Below are positions 46,349-55,363 of a stretch of DNA of 64,000 bases, piece after piece. The position numbers and the translations under genes were made by a program. Within the stretch, counting starts at the first letter, position 1. Every line of letters starts with the position of its first letter. The notes below the pieces were generated by a model. The model did not search any database and was not told the origin of the DNA. It saw only the letters and a program-made list of their open reading frames with translations. This DNA comes from Candidatus Accumulibacter sp. 66-26 (GTDB lineage: Bacteria; Pseudomonadota; Gammaproteobacteria; Burkholderiales; Rhodocyclaceae): NCBI GenBank assembly GCA_001897745.1, contig MKUH01000043.1, positions 1 to 64,000 of the forward strand. Reading direction: 5' to 3'.

Positions 46349-49300
46349 ATGAAAAACGATGACGTCATCGGCGTACAGAGTCTGATCGATAGCGGCGAGT
46401 TCCAGGCCGCACGGGAATGCCTTGATATCTTGTTTGCGGATGGCAAGGAAGATGTCGAAGCGGCTGTTCTCAGGGGGATCGCCTGTTATCAGCTTGGGCG
46501 AAATGACGATGCCGAGTTGTCGTATCGAAAAGCGATCAATCTGGGTTTGAGGAACGTTACGCTGGCATGGAAAAATCTTGCCGCGATGTGTTTCTGCTCC
46601 GGTCGTTATGCCGAAACGGAGGATTTGGTCGAAGCTTACCGAGATTGGTTGCCGAACGATGTGGAGGCTCTTGAGTTACTTGTCCACGCATTGATCAATC
46701 AAAAGAAGCATCGGGAAGCGGAAGAGGCGTTACTGAAGTGGCTGGAGCAACGCCCGGACGATTTAGCGTCGCTGGCCTTGTTGCAGTATGTCCTGCAGAG
46801 CACACATCGGCACCTTGAGTCTCTGCGCTTGCTTGCGAGGGCGAGGCAGGGTTGCTCTTTGCCAGAACTTTCTCTAATCGAGCAAGTATTCGGAAGCTTG
46901 CTAGATATCGGCTGGATTGACGTCGCAGACAGGCTGTCGGGGAAATTTCTGGCCACACTCGCTTCGCATGCCAAGCTTTCGTCTTCCGTCCTTTGGACGC
47001 TGTCGTCGGTCGCTTTCGAGAAAGGGGATTATCCGCTTGCTGCACGCCACCTGGAAACGATGCTGTCCGAAGGCGCCTTGTCCGACAAGGCGCGCTATAG
47101 CGTATCAATGCGTTTGCTCGCGCTCGGTAATTTGGAAGTCGGCTGGCAGCTATATCGTCTCCGCTCCGATGATGCCAAGCTGATCTGGGATAGGCAAGTT
47201 CCCAAATGGGCTGGGCAGCCTCTTGGCGGGAAATCTGTTCTTGTTTTTTCGGAGCAGGGGGCTGGTGACGTTATTCAGTTCCTGCGCTTCGTTCCCTTGC
47301 TGGAAACACGGGGGATTCGCTGTACATTTGTTGCGTATGAAGACATCGTATGTCTGCTGGCCCAGAATCCGGAAGCCGAGATTCGCCGAGAAGTCGATGT
47401 AGGGGAACTTGTTTTCGATTATCAGCTTCAACTGATGGATCTGGCGCTGGTTTGGGGCATTAAAGCACCGTCCGATATTCCAGCTTCGATTCCCTATTTG
47501 CATGCATCCGACGAGGCGGTGAGGTACTGGAAAGCAAGGTTCGACGCTCTGCCCGGTATGAAAGTCGGCCTCGTTTGGGCGGGAAATCCGGACTACGGTA
47601 ACGACCACTGGCGTTCATCCTCCTTGAGGGAATTGTCGGGATTGGCGGCTTTGCCCGGAGTGACGTGGATCGCATTGCAAAAAGGAAGCGCGGCCGACGA
47701 AGATATTCCCGAAGGTTTCAACCTTTTACGCTTTGATGATGAACTGAAGGATTATTCCGATACGGCAGCCGCCATCGAGGCGCTTGATCTGATCATTTCG
47801 GTGGATACTTCGGTCGCACATCTGGCCGGTGCGCTTGGCAAACCGCTCTGGATTCTTTTGCCGCGACGTGGCAAAGATTGGCGCTGGTTTATCGAGGAGA
47901 ACAGTTCTCCCTGGTATCCATCGGCGCGTTTATTCACGCAGCCAAAGGCAGGTTGCTGGGATCGCCTTGTCAGAAGCGAGGTACGCCCAGCGCTCGCGAA
48001 AATTCTTCTTGAACGGGACGCGCGGAACCCCGGTTGCTTGGCGCCTTGGCAGCGGGGGGTGGTGCGCGCTCTCGCAGCTGCTGATATAGGCGGCGCTGCT
48101 TCTACGGGCGCGGTGGAGGGAGTTGCCAGCGGTGACTTGGTGAAGCTGTTACCGTTCGCGCGTGTACTGGCCACCGCCGATGAGGAAGCAAGTCTGCTTG
48201 AGGTTATCTGGCAGCAAACCGGGTCGCTCGGTCAGGTGGCTTGGGCAGAATGGGCTGTTCGCGACAAGGCTAAGCGTGCGGATGCGATAAGGCTACTGCA
48301 TGCGTTTTGTGAATCAGGGGCTGCTCTGACGGTAAACGGTGTTTGTGCATATGCATACGCGCTGATGGAGGGCGGTCAGTTCGTAGAGGCGCGGGCACTA
48401 CTCAGGGAGGCAAAAGCGGCACATCCACTTCATGCCGCCGTGACTTTTCTGGACGCTCAGTTGGCGGAGAGAACCGGTAATCGCAGTAGGGCGATTCGCT
48501 TACTTGGCGCGGTGGCTATGCGAACCCCAAGATCGGTCGTTGCTCATCTACGTCTTTATGAACTCAATCGTGCCGCCGGGAAAACGAAGCTTGCGTTGGG
48601 GCATCTGGAGCGGGCCGTGATGTTAGCGCCAGAAGACTCGAATTTAAAGCGGCTGGTGGCTCGAGAGTTGCGTGCCGCCAATTGCCCTTGGCTTTCGGCT
48701 TTTATTCTTGAAAGCCTGTATGCCGACGACTCCTCTAAGCAGAGTATGTTGGCCTGGGCCGCCGAGTTGGCTGCCCAGGGGGAGGGCCTGCGTGCCAGAG
48801 AACTGCTCGCAATGTCCGGCTCGGGCAACGAGGCAGATGCGGATTTTTCGGAAATCTATTCGCGCCTGCAAGTTCTTCGTGGCTTGCAAGATTGGCCTGC
48901 AGCCTTGGCGGCGTGGGAGCGGATCATTCGGCTTCGGCCTGCCGACAAAGGAATGCATCTGGCCTATGGTTGGGACTTGCTGGCGCAGGGGGAAATTGAC
49001 GCAGGCTGGCGCCATTACGCGCAGGGGCTTGAGGACAATCTGCGTTCCTCGCTGCCCTTTTGGGATGGTGTCGATCGCCCTGGTGGGCGTCTCCTCGTCT
49101 ACCAGGACCAAGGGCAGGGGGATTTGCTGCAGTTCTTCGTGCTCGTCCGGTCCCTGCCTAAGTCGATGCGAGTGACGCTTGCCGTTGTTCCGTCGGTACG
49201 CAAGCTATTGCAGGATCAGAGGCTTCCATGCGAGGTCATCGGGCTTGATGAAGTCGACTGGGAGGGTGATGATTATGACTCGCGTATACAGTTGATGGCT

Positions 49301-49888
49301 CTGCCAAGCCTGATTGGCGCTGACTTGCTGGTGCCAGCCCTGAACTATCCCTATCTGCTTGCTGATCAGCGCTTATTGCCACGCTGGCGTGTACGTACCG
49401 CGCAGGATTCGCTTCTGAAAATAGGTGTCGTTTGGGCCGGCAATCCAAATTACGGGAACGATGCATTCCGTTCTACCATGTTGAAGGATTGGCTTCCCAT
49501 ATTGCAAATCGGCGGGATCAGCTTGTACAACCTGCAAAAGGATGTATCGTCAAATCAGGCGCTGGCGTTACCAGAGTTCGAGTTCAGCAACATCGTCGCC
49601 GACTGCGATTCTTGGCAAAAAACAGCCGCAGCAGTGAGCATGCTTGACATGGTCATTTCTGTCGATAGCGGAGTCTTGCATCTCGCTGCCTGTCTCGGTG
49701 TGGAGGCGTGGGCGCTGTTGCCACACAGCGGGACGGATTTCCGATGGCTTCGAGAACGTGATGACTGCCCGTGGTATCCCTCAGTAACCTTGATCCGTCA
49801 ACAGCGGGATGAAACTTGGCAGTCAGTGCTTCAGCGCGTGGCAGAGCGCTTGGTGGCCACGAAGGCAGGGGTGAATTGGCTGATTTGA
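46349..49888 (+). CDS. 1179-residue tandem TPR / GT9-like glycosyltransferase-type protein
   Basis: Two units follow each other. Each has TPR-like helices, then a GT9/heptosyltransferase-like C-terminal half with SEQGAGDVIQFLRF (about 308) or QDQGQGDLLQFFVL (about 916), then VGLVWAGNPDYGNDHWRS (about 407) or IGVVWAGNPNYGNDAFRS (about 1028), and an ISVDTSVAHLAGALG or ISVDSGVLHLAACLG nucleotide-sugar site. The copies are clearly related, so the gene arose by internal duplication. Such proteins are often near surface-structure genes, and glycosylation of the pilin or its partner is a reasonable guess. It starts 25 bases after the permease gene with GGGGTGAG. Codon use is clearly AT-richer than the flanks (27 of 60 bases G or C at 46501-46560). 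Confidence 0.8.
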   Translation: MKNDDVIGVQSLIDSGEFQAARECLDILFADGKEDVEAAVLRGIACYQLGRNDDAELSYRKAINLGLRNVTLAWKNLAAMCFCSGRYAETEDLVEAYRDWLPNDVEALELLVHALINQKKHREAEEALLKWLEQRPDDLASLALLQYVLQSTHRHLESLRLLARARQGCSLPELSLIEQVFGSLLDIGWIDVADRLSGKFLATLASHAKLSSSVLWTLSSVAFEKGDYPLAARHLETMLSEGALSDKARYSVSMRLLALGNLEVGWQLYRLRSDDAKLIWDRQVPKWAGQPLGGKSVLVFSEQGAGDVIQFLRFVPLLETRGIRCTFVAYEDIVCLLAQNPEAEIRREVDVGELVFDYQLQLMDLALVWGIKAPSDIPASIPYLHASDEAVRYWKARFDALPGMKVGLVWAGNPDYGNDHWRSSSLRELSGLAALPGVTWIALQKGSAADEDIPEGFNLLRFDDELKDYSDTAAAIEALDLIISVDTSVAHLAGALGKPLWILLPRRGKDWRWFIEENSSPWYPSARLFTQPKAGCWDRLVRSEVRPALAKILLERDARNPGCLAPWQRGVVRALAAADIGGAASTGAVEGVASGDLVKLLPFARVLATADEEASLLEVIWQQTGSLGQVAWAEWAVRDKAKRADAIRLLHAFCESGAALTVNGVCAYAYALMEGGQFVEARALLREAKAAHPLHAAVTFLDAQLAERTGNRSRAIRLLGAVAMRTPRSVVAHLRLYELNRAAGKTKLALGHLERAVMLAPEDSNLKRLVARELRAANCPWLSAFILESLYADDSSKQSMLAWAAELAAQGEGLRARELLAMSGSGNEADADFSEIYSRLQVLRGLQDWPAALAAWERIIRLRPADKGMHLAYGWDLLAQGEIDAGWRHYAQGLEDNLRSSLPFWDGVDRPGGRLLVYQDQGQGDLLQFFVLVRSLPKSMRVTLAVVPSVRKLLQDQRLPCEVIGLDEVDWEGDDYDSRIQLMALPSLIGADLLVPALNYPYLLADQRLLPRWRVRTAQDSLLKIGVVWAGNPNYGNDAFRSTMLKDWLPILQIGGISLYNLQKDVSSNQALALPEFEFSNIVADCDSWQKTAAAVSMLDMVISVDSGVLHLAACLGVEAWALLPHSGTDFRWLRERDDCPWYPSVTLIRQQRDETWQSVLQRVAERLVATKAGVNWLI

Positions 49889-50718
49889 ATATAGGGCAGG
49901 AGAGGCGCCTGTCGTTGCTTCCTGCTATGGCGTGTGCTGTTGCAGTGATATTGATCGCCTGCGGTAATCTTTATCCTCCCCAACCGCCTCGCGCCGAGGT
50001 TTTGATGAGCGTAGCTTTACCCCTCCCCGCACAATTGTTGTATACGGGGGGGGATCGCTATCTTGCGGCCAATGTTGGGACATGGCGCGCAATTATGGTT
50101 GGCATTGACAGGTTGCCGCACGAGACCCTAAAAGCCTTGGCGAAGGTTCAGGAGGACGTGTCTTGGCTGAATCCTGGACAGGAAGACAACTATTACACGG
50201 CAACGGCCATTTTGCCTTGGGAGGGTGAGGTGGCCGCTACGCAGACGATTCTTCAACGTGCGACCGAGGGGCGTCCGACCGATGTCTATCCGCCTTTTTA
50301 TTACGGCTTTAATAGGCTCCATTTTTACGGAGATGTGCAGGGGGCGGTGAAGGCTCTGCTGGTAGCGGCAAACCATGCGCAAGAAGAAGGGACTCGACAG
50401 GCGCTGACCGTGATGGCGGCTCGCTGGTCGGAAAAAAACGATGAAACAGAAATCGCCATTCAAACGGTCCGCATGATGGCCGAGGGATCAAAGGACCATG
50501 CGCTCAAAGATTATCTTGGATTACGTGAGCAGAGGTTGCAGGGATTGAAATTATTACGGGAAGCCTATCGTCGATTCATGGATCGTGATGGGGTGCCTCC
50601 GCGCAGTCTCGAGGAATTGGTTTACGCTGGGATGATCGACAGGGTGCCGCTCGATCCGTTGGATGGTGGCTACCTCCTCAAGGATGGAAATGTTTGGCTA
50701 ATGCCTGCAAAGCGTTGA
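49876..50718 (+). CDS. Membrane-anchored protein with pseudopilin-like C-terminal tail
   Basis: About 280 residues. A transmembrane or lipoprotein-like segment (LPAMACAVAVILIACGN) lies near the N-terminus, a helical TPR-like middle follows, and the C-terminus reads FMDRDGVPPRSLEELVYAGMIDRVPLDPLDGGYLL. That last motif is shared with type II pseudopilins and Geobacter-type pilus-cluster proteins. Start uncertain: TTG 49876 follows AGGGGT and overlaps the preceding gene by 13 bases; TTG 49885 overlaps its TGA stop. No ATG with a ribosome site exists before 49927. It probably works with the adjacent ABC transporter. Confidence 0.65.
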   Translation: MADLNIGQERRLSLLPAMACAVAVILIACGNLYPPQPPRAEVLMSVALPLPAQLLYTGGDRYLAANVGTWRAIMVGIDRLPHETLKALAKVQEDVSWLNPGQEDNYYTATAILPWEGEVAATQTILQRATEGRPTDVYPPFYYGFNRLHFYGDVQGAVKALLVAANHAQEEGTRQALTVMAARWSEKNDETEIAIQTVRMMAEGSKDHALKDYLGLREQRLQGLKLLREAYRRFMDRDGVPPRSLEELVYAGMIDRVPLDPLDGGYLLKDGNVWLMPAKR

Positions 50719-50722
50719 TCTC

Positions 50723-51649
50723 ATGAATAGTCTTGTCAAGTTGTCAGCTGTTTCAAAAATTTATCGGCGCGGGTTGTTTGGGAAACCCTTTTTTGCGATT
50801 CAGGATGTCGATCTCAGCATCGCGCCTGGAGAAAGCGTTGGCTTCATCGGGCATAACGGCGCAGGCAAGAGTTCGACTATCCGGATCATGATGGGCTTGC
50901 AACGCCCGAGTACTGGTCTAGTCAGCATGAACGGCCTGTCTGTTTGTTCTCCGAAAAGCCGTCGTGGGGTTGCGTACGTCCCTGAGAATCCGTTGGCCTA
51001 TGAGTATTTGACGCCACTCGAAATTGTTATAACAGGAATGTCGATGGCCGGAACCAAGCCCGCTTATCCTAAAACGCATGCAATGAAATGGCTGGAGCGG
51101 TTTGGTATTTCTCACGCAGCAGGAAAACCGCTTCGCGCTTTATCCAAAGGCATGGTTCAGAGGACGATGCTTGCACATGCGCTGGCCGTGGAACCGCACT
51201 TGCTGGTACTCGACGAGCCGTTGTCTGGGCTAGATCCCCTAGGACGATTCGAGGTTGTCGAGATTCTTCAGGAATACCGGAAATCCGGCGGGGCTTTGTT
51301 GTTCTCGTCGCATATTTTGGCAGATATTGAACGCTTGGCGGATAGGTTTGTATTTATTCATAAAGGGAGCGTTCGGTTAGTCTGTGGGGTATATGACATG
51401 CTTTCCGGGGCTGGGCAGAGTTTTGAGGTGCTGGCGGCCGATCTTCGGGGAAATTATCCCGACTTCGATACATGGGGGAAAATTGCACCCGGCGTGTGGC
51501 GGAAAGTTGTCCTTCCAACAGACTTGGCCGTTTGCCTAAACTCTCTTCAGGGGGGCGGTGGCCGTGTTCTTTCAATTCAGAACGTTAACAGTCTCGAAAA
51601 TACTTACATAAAGCTGGTGCAGGAAGCTGCGAAGGTGGCGGTTAAGTAG
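50723..51649 (+). CDS. ABC transporter ATP-binding protein
   Basis: The 308-residue protein has Walker A GHNGAGKSS (about 43-51), a degenerate signature LSKGMVQR (about 139), Walker B LLVLDEPLSGLDP and switch His in FSSHILADIERL. This is the export-type (CcmA/DrrA-like) ATPase partnering an ABC-2 permease, presumably the one at 45508. About 80 residues behind the ATPase domain form a small C-terminal regulatory part. It starts 4 bases after the preceding gene, so the two are coupled. Confidence 0.9.
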   Translation: MNSLVKLSAVSKIYRRGLFGKPFFAIQDVDLSIAPGESVGFIGHNGAGKSSTIRIMMGLQRPSTGLVSMNGLSVCSPKSRRGVAYVPENPLAYEYLTPLEIVITGMSMAGTKPAYPKTHAMKWLERFGISHAAGKPLRALSKGMVQRTMLAHALAVEPHLLVLDEPLSGLDPLGRFEVVEILQEYRKSGGALLFSSHILADIERLADRFVFIHKGSVRLVCGVYDMLSGAGQSFEVLAADLRGNYPDFDTWGKIAPGVWRKVVLPTDLAVCLNSLQGGGGRVLSIQNVNSLENTYIKLVQEAAKVAVK

Positions 51650-51704
51650 ACGGGAGGGGGACGACCTTCTGAGGGTTTTAAATAAATTTTATGGAGTGAT
51701 TCAG

Positions 51705-52457
51705 GTGGAGGTTATTCTTAAGTGCCCTGTTTGCTCTGAAAAATGCGAGCTTCTGGATGTTGTTGATTTTAATAAGTCGTGTGAAGAGTTGCGCGGGTTT
51801 TATCTGCCGTTGTCCGGAAAAGCTGTTTATTACGCTCTGTGTAATAGCTGTGGTTTTTGCTTTGCCCCAGAGTTTGGGAGGTGGGGCTTGGGAGATTTCG
51901 AGCGGGAGATTTATAATCATGACTATGCAATCATTGATCCGGATTATCTGAGCGATCGCCCTAGGGCTAATGCACAAATCATAAGCTCAATGCTTGGGGA
52001 GAAAAAGGATTTGATTAGGCATCTTGACTATGGCGGCGGAAACGGCTTGCTAAGCCAGGTGCTTTGTGATCAAGGTTGGAATTCTCATTCATACGATCCC
52101 TTTGTTAATCGTGAGGTGTCGCCTAATGAATTGGGGAAATTTAACCTAATAACTGCATTTGAAGTTTTTGAGCACGTTCCGGACGTCAGTCGGCTGATGC
52201 AGGACTTGTCTATGCTTTTGGCAAGCCCGGGGATTATTTTTTTTAGTACATTGCTTTCCAATTCCCACATTAAGCCGAATGAGCGGATTACGTGGTGGTA
52301 TGCATCGCCGAGGAATGGGCATATCAGTCTCTTTTCGAATGATAGCCTTTGTCACCTTGCTGAAAAATCCGGATTCAGTTTTGGTAGTTTTTCCGAAGGG
52401 GCGCATGTTTTTTGGAACACGGTTCCTTCTTGGGCTAAACAAATAGTACGTGCATAA
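51705..52457 (+). CDS. Class I SAM-dependent methyltransferase with N-terminal zinc-ribbon-like segment
   Basis: The 250-residue protein begins with CPVCSEKC and CNSCGFCF, a four-cysteine metal-binding pair, as in C-methyltransferases of sugar pathways. A Rossmann methyltransferase fold follows, with IRHLDYGGGNGLLSQVL (about 105), NLITAFEVFEHVPD (about 145) and LASPGIIFFST. I choose GTG 51705, 8 bases after GGAG (51693-51696), over GTG 51696, which would overlap that site. The gene has the lowest GC seen here (24 of 60 bases G or C at 51721-51780), showing an origin unlike the host. The substrate is unknown; a sugar or surface polymer modification is plausible. Confidence 0.82.
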   Translation: MEVILKCPVCSEKCELLDVVDFNKSCEELRGFYLPLSGKAVYYALCNSCGFCFAPEFGRWGLGDFEREIYNHDYAIIDPDYLSDRPRANAQIISSMLGEKKDLIRHLDYGGGNGLLSQVLCDQGWNSHSYDPFVNREVSPNELGKFNLITAFEVFEHVPDVSRLMQDLSMLLASPGIIFFSTLLSNSHIKPNERITWWYASPRNGHISLFSNDSLCHLAEKSGFSFGSFSEGAHVFWNTVPSWAKQIVRA

Positions 52458-52499
52458 AAATAAACGTGTGAATTTTTAGGGTGGCTTGATGGGAAGGGG

Positions 52500-52970
52500 T
52501 TAGCCGAACTCCGCCGGAATCACCGCCCGTAACACCGTCTGCGTTTCCCCCATCCGCACCCGGTTGCTGAACCACCACACCGCCCCCTTTTTGATCGTCC
52601 AGTCGGCCTCTGCCCCCGAGAGCAGCAGGGAGGCGGTCTGGCCGAGGGTGGGCTGATGGCCGACGACGAGGACGGCGCCGGCGCGCTTGCCCTGTTCGCC
52701 GCCGTCCGGCCAGCCGATGGCGGCGAGCAGGCTCGATGCGTCGGCTTCGGGGCCGAGGCGTTTGTCGGTTTCGAACGGCAGGCCGAGGGCTTTGGCCGTC
52801 TGTTGCGTGCGGACGGCGGGGCTGACGAGGATGCGCAGGTGCTTCGGGGCGTGCGTTTTCAGCCACTCGCCCATCTGTCGCGCCTGCTTTTCGCCGCGCG
52901 CGGTGAGTTTGCGCTGCAGGTCGGGCGTACCTTCTTCGGCTTCGGCGTGGCGCCAGAGCAGGAGGTCCAT
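52500..52970 (-). CDS. sixA: SixA-type phosphohistidine phosphatase
   Basis: The 156-residue histidine-phosphatase-superfamily protein has LLLWRHAEAEEG (catalytic Arg-His), LVSPAVRTQQTA and VVGHQPTLGQ (second His). SixA removes phosphate from histidine of HPt domains or NPr. ATG 52970 (MDLLLWRHAE) is chosen because GGAG lies 6 bases before it and the family starts there; an upstream in-frame start adds nine unlike residues. It lies 44 bases after the CYTH-CHAD gene. GC returns to host level from here on. Confidence 0.88.
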   Translation of the reverse strand: MDLLLWRHAEAEEGTPDLQRKLTARGEKQARQMGEWLKTHAPKHLRILVSPAVRTQQTAKALGLPFETDKRLGPEADASSLLAAIGWPDGGEQGKRAGAVLVVGHQPTLGQTASLLLSGAEADWTIKKGAVWWFSNRVRMGETQTVLRAVIPAEFG

Positions 52971-53014
52971 GCGGGTCTCCGATGTCAAATCGCTCATCGT
53001 AGCCGCCGCATGTT

Positions 53015-54520
53015 TCAGCCGCGTTTCCAGGGCGGCGATTGATCGAGGAAGGCGGTCAGCTGCGCATTCAACTCGCCTTGCAGGAGCTGGTGGCGGCCGG
53101 CCAGCCAGCCTTGCGCCAGGTCGCCCCGGTCGCCGGCGAGCGTCGCGCTGGCGATTCCCCCGGCGACCATCAGGTCGTTCATCCGGCCGAGCGTGTCGAG
53201 CAGGGCGGCAAGCGCGCGCTGGTAGGCCGAGAGGCGCCGGGCGGGGTAGAGCGCGGCGAAGAATTCCAGCGCGTAGCGCAGGCGCTTGAGCGCAACGCGC
53301 AGGCGGTGGCGCTCCGCGGCGGCGTCGCCAGCGCTTGCCGCGGACGCGGCGATCCGGCGCGCGAGTTTGTTCACGCGTGCGGCGCGTTTGCCCAGCGCGC
53401 GGCGCGTCAGCGCCTTGAGCGATTCGGGCGGGCCGTCCGGCAGGGCGACGACGGTCGCCGCGAAGTCGAGCAGGAGCTGCGAGTAGGCGCCGCCCTTGGC
53501 CAGCGCTGTGCGTGCCGCCTTGCGGGCGACGCTGCGGCGCTGCTCAGCGTGTTTCTGCAGGAGAGGAAGGTCGGGGTGCGCGGGGAAGGCTTCGGCGAGC
53601 GGCGGCAGGGTTTCGCCGAGGAAGACGTCCCAGTTGCGCGCCTCGCCGAGGCTGGCGGCGAGGGCGCGCCAGCGTGGGTCGAAGGCGGCGAAGTTCTGCG
53701 GCAGCAGCGGCTGCCAGACGCGGAGCGCCGAGCGCAGGCGGCGGATGGCGACGCGCGCCTGGTGGATGAATTCGGGCGCGTCGCTGTCGCGCACGCCGAC
53801 CTCGTTGCCCTGCAGTTGTGCCAGGCAGCCGAGGGCGGCGGCGCGGAAGGCGGCGAGCGGCGGCGTCCGTTTGCGCAGCGGCGTCGCTTGCGCCTTGACC
53901 GGGCGTAACGGCGCGGCGGCGAACAGGCGGTAGCCGCGCTCGGCCTTGCTCGGTGCTTCCGGGTGCAGCGGCAGGTCGTGCTGGAGCGCGGCGGCGGCGG
54001 CGAACAGGTCGGCCACGTCGCCCTCGAGCAGTTCCAGTTCGACTTCGCAGATCGGCGCGCGCCGGCCGGCTGCCGCGATGTGCCCGCGGTCGAGCGCCAG
54101 TTCGATACGCACGCCGGGGCGCGGTTCGACGATCCAGGCGCTGCGCGTGAAGTCGGTGGTGAAGGCGGGCGTCAGCTGCGGGCGCAGTTCTTCGAGCAGG
54201 GCGCGCAGTCTGGCGTCGTCGACGTGCGAGAAATCGAATTCACCGGATTCACCGGGGTGCGCCGGGACTTCCCATTCGTTGCGTTGCGCCAGTCCGCCGA
54301 CCGCGGGCGCGGCGCATTTGACGGTGAGCAGCCAGTCGCGGCCCTTGCGGCGGTAGCGCACGGCGACGCGCTCGCGCTGCAGGCGCAGCTCGGGGGTGTC
54401 GTAGTAGGTGTTGAGCAGGCGCTGGCGCAACGCCGGCACGCCGGCCAGCAGCGGGTGGCCGGCGAGTTTGCCCGCCGCGCGCGGCGGCAGGCTGAGCTTG
54501 ATTTCGGTTTCGAGCGCCAT
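53015..54520 (-). CDS. CYTH-CHAD domain protein (inorganic triphosphatase-like)
   Basis: The 501-residue protein starts MALETEIKLSLPP, the ExExK triphosphate-tunnel signature of CYTH. RYRRKGRDWLLTVK and ELALDRG-x-I-type strands of the tunnel follow. From about residue 210 a CHAD helical domain begins, with the conserved His in FIHQARVAIRRLRSALRVW and LRVALKRLRYALEFF. CYTH acts on tripolyphosphate or similar substrates; CHAD binds polyphosphate granules. The pair is like E. coli YgiF. With pap and phoU in the same window this supports active polyphosphate metabolism. Confidence 0.9.
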   Translation of the reverse strand: MALETEIKLSLPPRAAGKLAGHPLLAGVPALRQRLLNTYYDTPELRLQRERVAVRYRRKGRDWLLTVKCAAPAVGGLAQRNEWEVPAHPGESGEFDFSHVDDARLRALLEELRPQLTPAFTTDFTRSAWIVEPRPGVRIELALDRGHIAAAGRRAPICEVELELLEGDVADLFAAAAALQHDLPLHPEAPSKAERGYRLFAAAPLRPVKAQATPLRKRTPPLAAFRAAALGCLAQLQGNEVGVRDSDAPEFIHQARVAIRRLRSALRVWQPLLPQNFAAFDPRWRALAASLGEARNWDVFLGETLPPLAEAFPAHPDLPLLQKHAEQRRSVARKAARTALAKGGAYSQLLLDFAATVVALPDGPPESLKALTRRALGKRAARVNKLARRIAASAASAGDAAAERHRLRVALKRLRYALEFFAALYPARRLSAYQRALAALLDTLGRMNDLMVAGGIASATLAGDRGDLAQGWLAGRHQLLQGELNAQLTAFLDQSPPWKRG

Positions 54521-54548
54521 GAGGTAGGAGACCGAAATCGGCGGCAGG

Positions 54549-55241
54549 CTAGAGGTCGTAGACGCGCAGCTTCTCGACGTCCGGAATCTGGATCTTGCGG
54601 CCTTCGACGACGATCAGGCCTTTTTCCGAAAGCTCGTGCAGGATGCGCGAGAAGTGCTCCTGCGTGAGGTTGAGCCGCGAGGCGATGACGCCCTTGTTGG
54701 TCGGCAGCGTGATGGTGATCGACTTCTCGTCGCTCTCCAGATTCTCGCGCAACAGGTAGCCGATGATGCGCTGGCGGCCGGAATGCAGCGAGTAGGACTC
54801 GACGTCGGTGATCAAGTGGTGCAGGCGCATCGAGAGGCCGGCGATCATCTTGCGCCCGAGCTTCGGGTCGCTCTCCAGCTCGTCCATGATGACGGCCTTG
54901 GAGAGGTGGAGCAGCAGCGAATCGGTGAGCGCCTGCGCGTAAACCATGTAGGGCTTGTCCATGAACATCACGGCTTCGCCGAAGGACTGGCCCTGACCGA
55001 GGATGTCGACGACCTTCTCGCCGCCCTGCGGCGAGGTGAAGGCGAGCTTGACCTGACCGTACACGATGAGGTGGAAACCGTTCGACACGTCGCCCTTGTG
55101 GAACAGGATGTCGCCGCGGGCGGCGTTGATTTCGCGGGTGCCGCGGGCGATGCGTGCAATTTCCTCGGGAGCCAGTCCGTTGAACAGGGGGACGTGCGAG
55201 AGCAGCGCCTCGATGTTGATGCCTTGGTGGTTTCCGTGCAT
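54549..55241 (-). CDS. dnr: DNR-type Crp/Fnr regulator of nitrogen oxide respiration
   Basis: The 230-residue protein has a cyclic-nucleotide-type sensor domain (FHKGDVSNGFHLIVYGQVKL) and a C-terminal winged helix with the recognition motif LTQEHFSRILHELSEKG. Segments such as FGEAVMFMDKPYMVYAQA and LPTNKGVIASRLNLTQEHFSRI align with Pseudomonas DNR. It has no cysteine at all, so it cannot carry the FNR iron-sulfur cluster, as expected for a heme/NO-sensing DNR. The place next to the nor genes supports that role; it should activate norCB under NO and low oxygen. Confidence 0.85.
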   Translation of the reverse strand: MHGNHQGINIEALLSHVPLFNGLAPEEIARIARGTREINAARGDILFHKGDVSNGFHLIVYGQVKLAFTSPQGGEKVVDILGQGQSFGEAVMFMDKPYMVYAQALTDSLLLHLSKAVIMDELESDPKLGRKMIAGLSMRLHHLITDVESYSLHSGRQRIIGYLLRENLESDEKSITITLPTNKGVIASRLNLTQEHFSRILHELSEKGLIVVEGRKIQIPDVEKLRVYDL

Positions 55242-55297
55242 GCGTGTATCCGAAAGGAACGAGCCTTGGTTGCGAGTGTATAAGCGCGCGTAATGGT

Positions 55298-55326
55298 CGC
55301 ACTTGTCGCCGGGGGTGGCAAGTGCG
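55298..55326. repeat. Inverted repeat between norD and dnr
   Basis: CGCACTTG (55298-55305) and CAAGTGCG (55319-55326) pair perfectly over 13 bases. There is no T run. It may be a weak terminator for norD or a protein site in front of dnr, whose start is about 60 bases further along the minus strand. Confidence 0.4.
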
Positions 55327-55363
55327 GCTATTACCTAAGGCCAGGTTTGTTTCGGGGCGGCGT

